Source: Imbricaverruca yamaguchii
Taxonomy: Eukaryota > Arthropoda > Thecostraca > Neoverrucidae
DNA: 64,000 bases
Assembly (NCBI GenBank): GCA_034440575.1
Contig: JAOTOL010001605.1
Span: 296,001-360,000 of the forward strand
Reading direction: 5' to 3'
A program made the translations under genes and the position numbers. Positions 35,351 through 49,200 of this stretch are shown here, in pieces. A model generated the notes under the pieces. It did no database searches, had not been told where the DNA came from, and saw nothing but the letters and a program-made list of their open reading frames with translations. Position 1 is the first letter of the stretch. Each line of letters opens with the position of its first letter.

Positions 35351-35545
35351 TTCGTGGGCACCCCCGCTGGGTGCGGGAACACGTCCCCGCCGCCCGTAGC
35401 AGCGCCAGGCTATTCACTTGAGTTGGGTATTGAACGACCGCTCCCGGCAGTCGGCGGCAACAGCAGCACCTCGTCCAGCACGTTAGCCACAGCCCCGCTC
35501 CTGGCCGCGCCCTCCCCAGACAGTGGTCACTCATCTTTGGCTTAG
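35351..35545 (+). CDS. Candidate terminal exon
   Basis: After CATCCTATAG a frame reads GTPAGCGNTSPPPVAAPGYS then LELGIERPLPAVGGNSSTSS and ends PSPDSGHSSLA with TAG. An internal CGTAGCAG at 35402 is an alternative acceptor. Composition suggests a disordered C-terminal tail. The phase link to the previous exon is not resolved. Confidence 0.35.
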   Translation, partial: FVGTPAGCGNTSPPPVAAPGYSLELGIERPLPAVGGNSSTSSSTLATAPLLAAPSPDSGHSSLA

Positions 35546-35649
35546 CATTATTGGCGGAGGGGTGGAGTCTGGCTGTCAGAGGCGGAAAACCCGGCGTCAG
35601 AGCCGACAGCTTCGAATAATGTCATAAAATGCTGTCATATACTCGCACC

Positions 35650-36385
<736 letters not shown>

Positions 36386-36850
36386 GATCAGGGATGGCGC
36401 TAAGGTCCAGTATAGTTCCTGCCACACCTGTCTCGCTAATGATCAGGGATGGCGCTAAGGTCCAGTATAGTTCCTGCCACACCTGTCTAGGTACTGACCA
36501 GGGATGGCGCTAAGGTCCAGTATAGTTCCTGCCACACATGTCTAGGTACTGACCAGGGATGGCGCTAAGGTCCAGTATAGTTCCTGCCACACCGTCTTGG
36601 TCCTGGCCAGGGATGGTGCTGATGTCCGGTACAGTTCCTGCCACACATGTCTAGGTACTGACCAGGGATGGCGCTAAGGTCCAGTATAGTTCCTGCCACA
36701 CATGTCTAGGTACTGACCAGGGATGGCGCTAAGGTCCAGTACAGTTCCTGCCACACCGTCTTGGTCCTGGCCAGGGATGGTGCTGATGTCCGGTACAGTT
36801 CCCGTCACATCCTCTCGGTACTGTCCAAGGATGGTTCTGAAATTCAGTAC
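36386..36850. repeat. 55-bp tandem repeat, about 8 copies
   Basis: Units containing AGGGATGGCGCTAAGGTCCA, then GTATAGTTCCTGCCACAC; an alternative unit type (GCTGATGTCCGGTACAG) is interspersed. Confidence 0.93.
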
Positions 36851-37553
36851 AGTCGTTGCCACACCCCTCACATTCTGTGCAATTTCTGGTGACCTCCACC
36901 TCTACCTTGATATGACTTGCCAAATGATTCTCCCTGTCGGAATAACTGACCGATCGCTTTAGCCAAGAAGCCGCTGGTTGGAGCCGAAAAATTAAAATGT
37001 TAATTTCCAGGATCAGACTACTCCAGAAACCAAATTTGATAACAATTTGAAGCTGTGGTATGCTATCCCCTGGTCGATCTCACATGGAACGCCTTATGGA
37101 GTTCATTGATGTCGAAATGTAAAAAAGGAATTTGTCAAGGGATCGGGCACGAAATCGAAAAATGTTACTTTTTACACTTGAAGCTATTACATATCCTGAT
37201 AATTAGACGAGATGACTACATCAACATGTGCCTATTATAAACCGCCTAGATGAGTCACGTTGCTTAAGGTTGAAATAATACAACTTGAAATTCGTACTTC
37301 AAACGTTCTGCCTCAATTTGGATCTGCTTATGCCATTCATTCTCAGACTATTGGCATTGACGTCCATCGCAGCTCTTCAATCAAGTTCATAAATATCCTG
37401 CCATGCGAAGTCAATCTTACATACAGCGTATACAATGTGCGATCAAGATGTGTTATCATGTTCATGCATTAATGAACACCGCAACACGTGGACGAGTTAT
37501 GTCAAGTTCAACTTCAGTTTCGGCTGATTAGGTGGCTTAATGTAACCGACATG

Positions 37554-37586
<33 letters not shown>

Positions 37587-38489
37587 TATTGCTTTTAATC
37601 ACAGTAAGCAAACTTCCAACAAGGTTGTTAATCCAACATATATTTTCGTGAAAACCAAAACAATAAACAAAAGAAGAAGAAGCACAATAAGGGACTGAAT
37701 AAGGGACTGACAAAAGAAGCACAATAAGGGACTGTTCAGATCGCTTTGTGTTTCTTGGGCAAGGCTCATATCAAGACCGTGATCCGACCTTACTGTGAAA
37801 GAACTAGACATGTTGTAGAATGATAGGCGAATGAAAGAATGAAAAACGTCAATGCTGCTATAATTAACATTACACTCTCATCTTGATCGACACATGACGC
37901 TAGGGATAGCTGATACATCTATATGCATAAATTACCATACCATACCTGCAATGTGTCAAATAACAAGTCTGACCGAAAACCGTGCTCAGTTTACAATTCT
38001 TGTGCAAATTTGAAGCATGACTATCGGTCTCATATTGCATTACTTTCGCCACCGTACATGATTATGACAGCACAATATGACCGTACAGTGTCTGCAAGAT
38101 TAACTTTTCGTGCACGTTTCTTTTTTAACTTTGCTAAGGGGCCGTAAATTGCTTCAATGCCAATGTATTGAGAAGGACCAACCTCTGTACGAAACCGAGC
38201 ATAACTTTCAAAATACAGGTCGATTCTCACTAACTCTCGATCCTGACTACTTGTCTTGTCGGGACGATTAATAAAAGGTACAGGTCGGTACAGTCATCTT
38301 CATCAATTCTAGAGATCCAAAAATAACCGGAAATGTACGCACATGAATGTTTGGGCTTCATTTGGACCCAAAGAAAACCAGTATCAAACCATCTTAGTGA
38401 AGATGTATATCAAATTGTTCAATGAAAGAAAGAAACCTGTTCAAATTTTCACAATTGTCTTGAAGTGAACATACCTAAGATACCGGATG
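36851..38489. other. Nothing recognised; (TA)n at 37552-37588
   Basis: AT-rich unique sequence with a 30-base (TA)n run and an imperfect duplication (AGAAGCACAATAAGGGACTG) at about 37678-37735. Confidence 0.4.
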
Positions 38490-38895
38490 TGGCCATCTGA
38501 TCATGTCATATTTGATCTGACCATATCAGGGAGGTATATATAACGACTATGGTCCTCTGATCATAGCAGGGTGATATATGTAACGACTGTGGTCCTCTGA
38601 CAATATCAGGGTGGTGTATATAACGACTATGGTCCTCTGACAATATCAGGATGATCTATGTAACGACTGTGGTCCTCTGACAATATCAGGGTGGTGTATA
38701 TAACGACTGTGGCCATCTGACCATAACAGGGTGGTGTATATAACGACTGTGGCCATCTGACCATATCAGGGTGATGTATATAACGACTGTGGTCCTCTGA
38801 CAATATCAGGGTGATCTATGTAACGACTGTGGTCCTCTGACCATATTATGGTGGTGTATATAACGACTGTGGCCATCTGACCATAACAGGGTGGA
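38490..38895. repeat. 40-bp tandem repeat, about 10 copies
   Basis: Units of GTGGTGTATATAACGACTGT plus GGTCCTCTGACAATATCAGG with alternating CCATCTGACCAT variants. Confidence 0.95.
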
Positions 38896-39229
38896 AGGCT
38901 GTGCTCCTCGAGTGACATCATGCTGGTGTGCCGGGGCGGAACACTATGCACTTTTTTGGGTGTGAGGGACGGGTTGGGGATGGGTAGCTGCCCCTTTGAT
39001 GCCTGATTCCACCCCCAGAATGCAGCCCCTCCCGCAAAGTTATCTGAGGATCGCTAGCTAAATTTTAGAGCAACTAATCCATGCATCACCCCAACAAGCG
39101 TGTGAGAATCAATACATTATAAGTGTAGCTTATTTCCTTGGAAATTATTCTGCAAGATAGAAGTTAACATTTTCTTTGAACTGTAACTGGCATGAAGCCC
39201 TAGCTACTGCATCAGTAGCGCGCTCAAGA

Positions 39230-39990
39230 TGGAGGCAAATGGCTGGCTTGCGGGTAAGGCTAAATTTCCCCTCTCTGCGAGGCTAAATTATCCCTCCTAC
39301 CTAGGTTCAGACCAAGAATCGCGCCTAGGCTCGGAAAAAAATGCGTCGGGGCCCAAAGAAATCTGCGCGGAGCCCCAAAAATCGCACCTAGCATCCAAAA
39401 GTTCCTTCAGTCCCCAAAGAAAACTCCCGCCGAAGTCCCTAATAAATACAGCTTATGCCAGAAAGATCGTGCTCCACCGCCTCCCCAACCCCGCGAAAAG
39501 ACGTGTCTAGACTCTCATCAACAATCGCACTGGTGCACTAAGATTCATGCTGACCCCGAAACGAATTCGAGTCGGAAGCTCCAAGAAAATATGCGTACCT
39601 CCAAAAGCCCTTGTCAAGACCCGAAATATCACACCGGATCCCCACAAAATTGACACGGTTCCCAAAATCACACCGAACCACAAAACAATCTCGAGCCGGA
39701 TTCCCGCATAAGTTACCGGGGATACCGTATACCGTAAAACCAAGCTGAGCCAAAAGAAAAATATATGAAACACCAAAATCACGTCACACAGACCCCCAAA
39801 ACATCGTACAGGGCGCCGAAAGAAAATGTCCGCCATCCAAATAAATCACCCTAATGTAAAACAAAAAGACTGCATGATGGCACCAAGAATAGGCTAGGGC
39901 CCGCAAAAAAGCGACATGGACTTGGAAAGGCGCCGGGTAGTCAATAAGCACATTGAGGCCTTCGAAAACTTGCCGGTCCCTCAAAAGCGC
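39230..39990. repeat. Degenerate ~30-bp repeat block
   Basis: Series of diverged units of the form CCCCAAAAATCGCACCKAGC. Its style resembles the interiors of the TIR elements at 15 and 25 kb; no termini found. Confidence 0.5.
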
Positions 39991-41752
39991 CGCGGGTCCA
40001 CAAGCAAGCAGTTGAGCCCTAAGTGGTGTCGTGGTCTCAGAAACGTTCTGAGGGGCTCGCGTGCGCTGTGCGTTGTGATTGTGAGTGCAATTGCGCTGAG
40101 CCTGAAGACAATCAGGAGACGAAAATGAATGCAACGGAACACAAAAACCAGAGTCTTCCTTCCAAAACCAACGCGAGAGCATGTTCAAGCAAAAATATTT
40201 GGTAAATCGAAGCTCAGCATGGTATCCGCATTTTATTTCCGTTAGAAAATGTTGGAAGAAGAGGAACAATCTTAGATTGTAATCCACATAACCTTCCCGG
40301 CGAATCACCATGCACCGGTAGTCCATGGCGGAAATATGACAAAATACTATCATATGGCAGTAAGTTGTAAAGTGTAGGGTGTCTAGCAGAAACCACAGAA
40401 TCACACGAAGTGTGACGAATACGCCGAATACGTTGGGCGGGTGTACGATTACACGGACGTTGAAGTGATGGTGATTGGATCTCAGGGACTGAAATTAGTG
40501 AAACTGATAGTTTATTTTTCATGGTTTGTATCAGGACCTATTTGAACGTCTTTACTTCTGGAAAATTTTCACCTTCCAGTGAGCGGTTTTCCTACCCACT
40601 AAAATTACCTTTCACGGTGGACTACCAATTGCAGGTCAGGGTGACCCATTTTTGCATTTGTGTTTAAGGTCTTCGATTTTCGGGCATCATTCTGTGTTTT
40701 TTTCTTTCTGTTGAGTTCAAATATATCATCTTTATCCCAAGAATCGAATTTTCCTTGCCCACCAACCAGCCTCACAACAATCAGTTCTATAATTTTTTTC
40801 CACTTTTCGCACAATCTCTCCCATCCAGGACGCAGTTATTTCCTGAATGCTAATTTGATATGTGAGTACATTGATGTTGCAGACATGCACCGCTTTTGGT
40901 GTCTATCTGTTGAATCGTTTTGCCAAACACTCGGATGCAGCTACTTGATCGGCAGTTCATAAGCTGGCTCATAGGTGGAAGCACCATCGTGCCCATTGGA
41001 CAGAGTATTCGACAATGATCGACGATGTTTATGGATGCACAGGGGTCAGATACTGACGCAAGTAGATATTTTGCGACAGGAGATGAGTGCATCCGCTGTG
41101 AAGGGTGGTGACTGGTGTGAAGCGTATAGGGGGTGCAGCCAGTTACAGCAATGGCTATAGATAGCTAAGTAACATAGCATGCAGTGTATGTATACAGTGC
41201 ATATGTAGTAACATAACAAGTAATGAAGTGTACGTTCATACAATATAATACATCATTCACGTATTTGCTGCTACATGACACAGTGAGCGAATCGATTCGA
41301 ATTATGGCGCTTAGTTAACAAATTGTTGCAATCTAACCATGAATAGCTTTGCAGTTCCCTCCCACCTGCTCTCCCATCCCTCCCTCTCCCTCTCGCATCC
41401 ACTTTCACCTTCCCTTTCTCCTACCCTCCCCATCATCCTCTCACATATTGGCGATGACGTCAAATGGACGTAACGAAGAGTACAGATTCTGATAGCGTTC
41501 CATCATAATTCCTTTCAGTCACTGCAGCCACCGAGAATCAGAACACAACAGCATGTCGAACTCTCTGTATTTTGAAGTCGCTGTTCTAGCGTGTCTGTGA
41601 CTCACCGGCCATTCACGGTGCTATTCACGTCAGTGAACAATCAGGCGTCCAACGCTCAATGCTCACACAAATTCAGAGGCACGCACAAATACAAACTGTG
41701 ATGGAGGCGGCGCTGGCCCAGTGTGCGAAGCTCAACATGTCGACACGGCGCA
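39991..41752. other. Nothing recognised
   Basis: Mostly AT-rich unique sequence, with a pyrimidine-rich run CCTCCCTCTCCCTCTC near 41380-41440. Confidence 0.4.
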
Positions 41753-42074
41753 CACCGTGAGAAGCGGGTTTGTCACCACTGCATGACCACCACTGGTCAT
41801 GCAGTGGTCACACCGTGAGAAGCGGGTTTGTCACCACTGCATGACCACCACTGGTCATGCAGTGGTCACACCGTGAGAAGCGGGTTTGTCACCACTGCAT
41901 GACCACCACTGGTCATGCAGTGGTCACACCGTGAGAAGCGGGTTTGTCACCACTGCATGACCACCACTGGTCATGCAGTGGTCACACCGTGAGAAGCGGG
42001 TTTGTGACCACTGCATGACCACCACTGGTCATGCAGTGGTCACACCGTGAGAAGCGGGTTTGTCACCACTGCAT
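41753..42074. repeat. 58-bp hairpin satellite, 5.5 copies
   Basis: Units start CACCGTGAGAAGCGGG at 41753, 41811, 41869, 41927, 41985 and 42043, exactly 58 bp apart and nearly identical. Each full unit holds ACCACTGCATGACCA, loop CCAC, then TGGTCATGCAGTGGT, a perfect 15-bp stem; in the unit at 41985 a C-to-G change extends it to 18 bp (GTGACCACTG...CAGTGGTCAC). The array lies about 1.1 kb beyond the EML stop codon. Confidence 0.97.
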
Positions 42075-43142
42075 GAGAGGCAGAGCGCCGAGCGTGCCCA
42101 CTGAGCGCGCCTCTCCACGGATGCCTGCGTGCCAGCACGGCCTGCAACGCAGCACTGTCTGCCGCCCGGGCATCCCAACAATGTCAACGCAACGGCGAGG
42201 GCCACCCCGCCGGTAAAAATAAAATACGGTACAAGAATAGGTCTTGGGCTGTGCTTCATGAGCCCTCTTTTCAAGCGTTGGCTCACCTTCGTGTCTCTAT
42301 GGGCAATAGCATAGGCAACAGGCCGTTCATATAGGCAATAGGCCGCACTCCTCCGGAAGCAGTACCTCCTAGTGAAGCCTTGGCCAGCTTAGCCCGCAGA
42401 CAAAACGGCCCTCAAACCCCGCCTATCTACACGGCTGCATCACACTAAATGCAGCCGGGATTGGACAGTCAGATGATTAGTCCAACGGCTAGATTTCCAC
42501 CACAACTCAATTCGCACTTACAAACCGCATGTCTACAACAGTGTTGACGCCCCTCGTGTAGTGTGTGAAGCACACGCTTTCCCGGGCACTCTCAGCACCA
42601 GTTCAAACTCAAACGCAGGTCCGGGCTCGCGACACTGCGTTATCGATACCAAGCGAACCCGGACATCACCACTGCCACTGCCGCAATCTTCCACATGACT
42701 GCCACCATGGCCGCGATCCACAGTGAGAGCACTTCGCACACACGGCTATTCTACATCGCACTGCACTGTCGCCATGGTTTTAGCTCACGCGTACGGCTAT
42801 AACCAGCGCCTCCTCGCGGCGCCGCCACGTCTCGCTGACAGCAGCGCAGTTCATATAAATACTGTTATTCCACCAATATACCGCGGCACGTGCGTGAGGC
42901 CAACATAATCCATTGCAGAGCCATTCGTCACGCGGTGCGGCACGAGCGACTTTGGCTGTGCACACGGGGTTGGCTACCTCGCGCCTCGTGTTTCAGGCGC
43001 TGCGCGGTGCACCGCAGCCTATCGAAGTGAACGTGCACACAAACTCAGACGAACAACACGAGCATGAACAACGTGAACGGCGGCCGGCGAAACGCGCCGT
43101 GAACGATCGCGGCGCCGCGACGGCGGAAGCACGAACCGGCGG
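42075..43142. other. Region downstream of EML stop, probable 3' UTR start
   Basis: Presumably begins with the EML 3' UTR (minus strand). I see no AATAAA on the minus strand in this stretch, so the transcript end is not defined. 42533-42739 has a minus-strand open frame (DVRVRLVSITQCREP) without further support. Confidence 0.35.
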
Positions 43143-43256
43143 TTACTCCACCGCCCACTGGATGACGCTCATGTCGTGGCCGCCGGTCGACAGCAGGCGG
43201 CTGTCTTCGGCGAAAAACTCCACGTGGGTCACGTGACTACTGTGGCCACAGCACAC
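43143..43256 (-). CDS. EML: EML exon 10 (terminal)
   Basis: Acceptor ATCACCAG at 43257, phase 0. Encodes VCCGHSSHVTHVEFFAEDSR then LLSTGGHDMSVIQWAVE and TAA (complement of 43143-43145). This is the last WD40 blade, matching the family ending GGxDxSIxQW. No array is seen in the intron that precedes it (43257-44519). Confidence 0.93.
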   Translation of the reverse strand: MCCGHSSHVTHVEFFAEDSRLLSTGGHDMSVIQWAVE

Positions 43257-46200
43257 CTGGTGATGAGTCTGCAGAAGGTCACACAGAGGTCATTCCCAAC
43301 ATATTGTGGAGAGAGTCGGTGGGGAAAAGACTCATTTATGACGGAGCCGTTGTGGCAGCCAGTAGCGCGGTCATGACAGGCTTGGTGGTAAAGGGTGCAC
43401 AGGAACGAATACGTTCTGCTAGGAACCATTTGCACTTCTACATTGAAAGCTGGTCAGTGTTAGCAATTGTCTATATCTGAACACTGGCTCGTTCCCTCTA
43501 TTCTACCATAGCTGCGCCCCTCGGCTATTGCACGCACGCTAGTATTTCCATACTTAGTGGCTGAAAATGTTGATTTGATGTTCTGTATACACATGTATTT
43601 ATTCCAGATTGCGGATACGAGAACTGAAGTGTGGATTATTTGCATCATATGCCTTGTCTACAATCAGATAACACGGTGCGGAGGTTTGTGTAACGCATGT
43701 TTGTTGGTACTGAGCGAATGACTCCCAACAAATACATTGATGTTGCCATTGAACAACATTTTAACTAAAAAATACTTATCAATCCCCACACCGAATGAAA
43801 CTACTTTTCGAACTTCGCTGAGCACACTAACTACTTATTCACAAATAATCATACAATCTGAATGCAGGTGTCGTAGGACCTGTTCATCGGCAGAAGATTC
43901 GGTCAATTTTATTTCCCAAATGTCGGACCGATAATTCCAAAAATATACGAGTAGACCCATCGCATCACAGGAAAGAATGGGTTTACGTCAGACGCTACGT
44001 CAAAGTTATTGGCAGCCCCAATAACTTTGGTAAATTCCTATCTATGAGCGACTGGAGTTCGTCCTTGACTCATGTAGGACATGCAAGTTAAATCACCGCC
44101 TCGTTTGTTGCAGAACAGAATACATGACGCAACGCAATACCCAATAAAAACACAACAAGAGTTATATAGTCCAATGCAATGATGTGTGCCGATTTGTAAA
44201 AGTCTGCGATTGTTCCTGGCGGTACATCAACAACAACTTGTGTCACACATTGCGCCCTGAATAATCGACTCAAAACCATTTCCATGTGTATGTCTGTCTG
44301 CAGATGCAATGCTCGTTCTGTCACTACTAGAACATATTCAGGCGTATCTTACAACATAAAAAACGAGTGAAAGAATGCGATGAAATCACAAACGCAACAA
44401 ATGCGCAACGTGAAGCAAATCAATGAAACGCATACGGCTCGACTTGCATTGATCAGCATTTCAACAACCACACAGCATTGAATCTGTGTTGAAACACCGA
44501 ACCGCCATGCCCTGCCCACCTTGGCCTGATTGGCTGGGTAGGTGAACAGCTTGACCTTGGCGAAGTCGTCGCCCGATGCCATCAGGTGCCCGCTGTGTGA
44601 CCGGGCGCAGGTGTTGACATCTGTGCCGTCAGCCGCCTCCGGGTAAATGCCTGCAGAACACCGTATACCCGGGTATATTCTCGAATAACACCATGTATCA
44701 GGGTAAACCCATCCAGAACACCATATTCCTGGGTACACTCTAGAATAACACCATGCATCAGGGTAAACTGCTGACACCATATACCTCGAATAATATCATG
44801 TGTCAGGATAAACTCCTGACAGCATATACCTCGAATAATATCATGTGTCAGGGTAAACTCCTGCAGAACACAATGTGGATACGTCCATGCAGAACATAAA
44901 AACTTGGCAAGTACCATCAGAGCAGTATATATGTGTGTATACTCCTGTAGAACACCACATTCCTGGCTAATCTGCAAACAAAATAACATATGTGAAATTG
45001 CTGGAAAACCCTCGCAAAACATAGGCCCCAGTAGAACCAGGGCAGGCCCCAGGAGAACAACACCTTTCCGAAAGGATCGCGCAGAACACTACGAATTAAG
45101 GTACATGTCTGCAGCACACGGCCATCAAATCTGGAGAACGACACGCATCCTCGTGCACACCTTTACATCCGGGAAAAATATCGTGACATGCTGACGGCAG
45201 ATAGTGGCAACACCTGTTCTGGCGTGCAATATACATCGTTCGTTAGTAGGGACCGCGACAGCTGGATCCGTAGGGCGCTGGACTGGTGATCGCACGACTG
45301 CCTCACATCCGATGTGGGACGTCGAATTGATATGGCAATCCGACGGAATTGTCGAGTTCACCCACGATCAATCGGCGTGAGATATTGGCGAGGCTATAAA
45401 GAGAACCAGAGGTTCTTCTTCGGTCGCTTTGAGCAACTTTATTGGTAAAATTTATGGTTGTTGATATAATCTGTCAGAGGCCTTCGCCACTGCAATTATA
45501 TTCAATAAAGCATGCTCACACCCCAGCCTAGATAGCATGCCATCCATAGCCATAGCACATTTTTCTCGCAGATCTCAAAATGGCGGCATGTTCCGTAAAT
45601 CCGTAAATCCAATGATCTATTATTAGACTCCACAGGCACCAACTTTAGGTTGAATTGACTTAGTCAAGAGATCGATGTCTAATTAACATTTGATGGTAAG
45701 CCTAACGACAGGTCATGTGATGATGTTCATGTGCAGCACAAACGGGGCCAACATGGCGACACTGTCCGCTAGTGCCACCAACACGGCCGCACCGTCCGTA
45801 CGCGCCACCACAATTCCCGCACCGTCCACACACGTGCACACTGCGTCCTGTGACCCACCGACTGAGTTGAAGGCCAATGTGCAGGAGTGTCCTGTGACCC
45901 AACGATTGAGTTGAAGGCCAGCGTGCAGGAGTGTCCTGTGACCCACCAACTGAGTTGAAGGCCAGCGTGCAGGAGTGTCCTGTGACCCACCAACTGAGTT
46001 GAAGGCCAGCGTGCAGGTGTGTCTTGTGACCCACCGACTGAGTTGAAGGCCAGTGTGCAGGAGTGTCCTGTGACCCAACGATTGAGTTGAAGGCCAGCGT
46101 GCAGGAGTGTCCTGTGACCCACCAACTGAGTTGAAGGCCAGCGTGCAGGTGTGTCCTGTGACCCACCGACTGAGTTGAAGGCCAGCGTGCAGGAGTGTCC

Positions 46201-49200
46201 TGTGTCCCACCGACTGAGTTGAAGGCCAGCGTGCAGGAGTGTCCTGTGACCCACCGATTGAGTTGAAGGCCAGCGTGCAGGAGTGTCCTGTGACCCACCG
46301 ACTGAGTTGAAGGCCAGCGTGCAGGTGTGTCTTGTGACCCACCGACTGAGTTGAAGGCCAGCGTGCAGGAGCGTCCTGTGACCCACCGACTGAGTTGAAG
46401 GCCAGCGTGCAGGAGTGTCCTGTGACCCACCGACTGAGTTGAAGGCCAGCGTGCAGGAGCGTCCTGTGACCCACCGACTGAGTTGAAGGCCAGCGTGCAG
46501 GTGTGCGTGGCCCAGGGCGTGTCGCGCATCGCCGACGGCTGGGTCAGCTGGCGGCCGGTGGCGGCCGTCCAGTAGAGCAGCTCGTAGTCGCCAGAGTTGG
46601 TGCGCAGGTAGGCCGAGTCTTCCGACCAGTCCAGGTGGGTGATGAAGCTCGAGTGGCCCTGCACGACGGTGCAGCGTGAGAAAATAGCACGTTCTACGAC
46701 CATCACGAAATGGCAAGAACTCATTCACTGTAGTGAAATTCGCTAAAGCTCAAGTGGCCCTGCACAACGGCAGTGGAGCATAAAAACAGCACATTCTACG
46801 ACCAACTCGAAATAACAAGAACTCATTCACTATAGTGAACTTCACAAAAGCTCGAGTGGCCTTGCACAACGGCAGTGCAGCATGAAAAAAACAGTACGTT
46901 CTACGACAAACACGAAATGGCAAGAACTAATTCACTGTAGTGAAGTTCACTAAAGCTCGAATGGCCCTGCACAACGGTGGTGCAGCGTGAGCAGGAACGC
47001 GATACAGCACGCTCTACGACGGACTCGAAATATCCCACATATGGTATATGGTGTCTGCAGGAGTTTACCCTGATCTGTGGTGTTATTTCAGGGTGTGCAT
47101 GGCGTTCTACAGGCCAGAACTCATTCACTATAGTGAAATTACACTTCACAATTTTGAGGGCGGCAAAAAGAATATGCCTGTCTGACATCCACTCCCATGG
47201 TTTTATGTTTTTATGTTTTTACCAGTACCTTCAACTTTAACCAATATCGATCCCATGTAACAGAGGATCCGCATCGCCGACCAGGGCGATGCGGATCCGC
47301 CGCGGGCGGTGTGGCGTCCCGGGGCCAGCGCTCACCGTGCACTTTGCGACGCGACTGAAGCCGGCGTCGTCCGCCTGGTAGATGTAGACGGTGTTGTTGC
47401 GGGAGCCGAGCGCCACCATGCGGCCGTCCGGCGAGAAGGCCACCGCCTGTATGGCCTCTGAGCCGTCCACGCGCGAGAACACGCGCTCCCGCGTGTCGGC
47501 GTTCAGCACGTCCCAGCGGCCCGTCACGGTGCCCACCACCAGCCGGGAGCCGTCCGGCGAGAAGGCCACAGACTGGACGCCCACCTGTGGTGGCGACGTC
47601 ACGTCAGCAACGTCCCAGGAACGTCCGGCGAGAACGATACCGACTGGACGCCCACCTGTGGTGGCGACGTCACGTCAGCAACGTCCCAGGAACGTCCGGC
47701 GAGAACGATACCGACTGGACGCCCACCTGTGGTGGCGACGTCACGTCAGCAACGTCCCAGGAACGTCCGGCGAGAACGACACCGACTGGACGCCCACCTG
47801 TGGTGGTAACGTCACGTCAGCAACGTCCCAGGAACGTCCGGCGAGAACGATACCGACTGGACGCCCACCTGTGGTGGCGGCGTCACGTCAGCAACGTCCC
47901 AGGAACGTCCGGCGAGAACGACACCGACTGGACGCTCCCCTGTGGTGGCGGCGTCACGTCAGCAACGTCCCAGGAACGTCCGGCGAGAACGACACCGACT
48001 GGACGCCCACCTGTGGTGGCGGCGTCACGTCAGCAACGTCCCAGGAACGTCCGGCGAGAACGATACCGACTGGACGCCCACCTGTGGTGGCGACGTCACG
48101 TCAGCAACGTCCCAGGAACGTCCGGCGAGAACGATACCGACTGGACGCTCCCCTGTGGTGGTGACGTCACGTCAGCAACGTCCCAGGAACGCCCGGCGAG
48201 AACGATACCGACTGGACGCCCACCTGTGGTGGCGGCGTCACGTCAGCAACGTCCCAGGAACGTCCGGCGAGAACGATACCGACTGGACGCCCACCTGTGG
48301 TGGTGACGTCACGTCAGCAACGTCCCAGGAACGCCCGGCGAGAACGATACCGACTGGACGCCCACCTGTGGTGGCGGCGTCACGTCAGCAACGTCCCAGG
48401 AACGCCCGGCGAGAACGATACCGACTGGACGCTCCCCTGTGGTGGCGACGTCACGTCAGCAACGTCCCAGGAACGTCCGGCGAGAACGACACCGACTGGA
48501 CGCTCCCCTGTGGTGGCGACGTCACGTCAGCAACGTCCCAGGAACGTCCGGCGAGAACGATACCGACTGGACGCTCCCCTGTGGTGGTGACGTCACGTCA
48601 GCAACGTCCCAGGAACGCCCGGCGAGAACGATACCGACTGGACGCCCACCTGTGGTGGCGGCGTCACGTCAGCAACGTCCCAGGAACGTCCGGCGAGAAC
48701 GTACCGACTGGACGCCCACCTGTGGTGGTGACGTCACGTCAGCAACGTCCCAGGAACGCCCGGCGAGAACGATACCGACTGGACGCCCACCTGTGGTGGC
48801 GGCGTCACGTCAGCAACGTCCCAGGAACGCCCGGCGAGAACGATACCGACTGGACGCTCCCCTGTGGTGGCGACGTCACGTCAGCAACGTCCCAGGAACG
48901 TCCGGCGAGAACGACACCGACTGGACGCCCCCTGTGGTGGCGACGTCACGTCAGCAACGTCTCAGGAACGCCCGGCGAGAACGATACCGACTGGACGCTC
49001 CCCTGTGGTGGCGGCGTCACGTCAGCAACGTCCCAGGAACGTCCGGCGAGAACGACACCGACTGGACGCCCACCTGTGGTGGCGGCGTCACGTCAGCAAC
49101 GTCCCAGGAACGTCCGGCGAGAACGATACCGACTGGACGCCCACCTGTGGTGGCGACGTCACGTCAGCAACGTCCCAGGAACGTCCGGCGAGAACGATAC

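Noticed and set aside
39907..40128. Plus-strand frame with a basic C-terminus
   Set aside because: Lies at the end of a degenerate repeat block, without splice or homology support.
45225..45340. Intact tRNA gene
   Set aside because: Only A- and B-box-like strings; the acceptor stem does not pair, so at most a decayed SINE, noted within the intron 8 entry.
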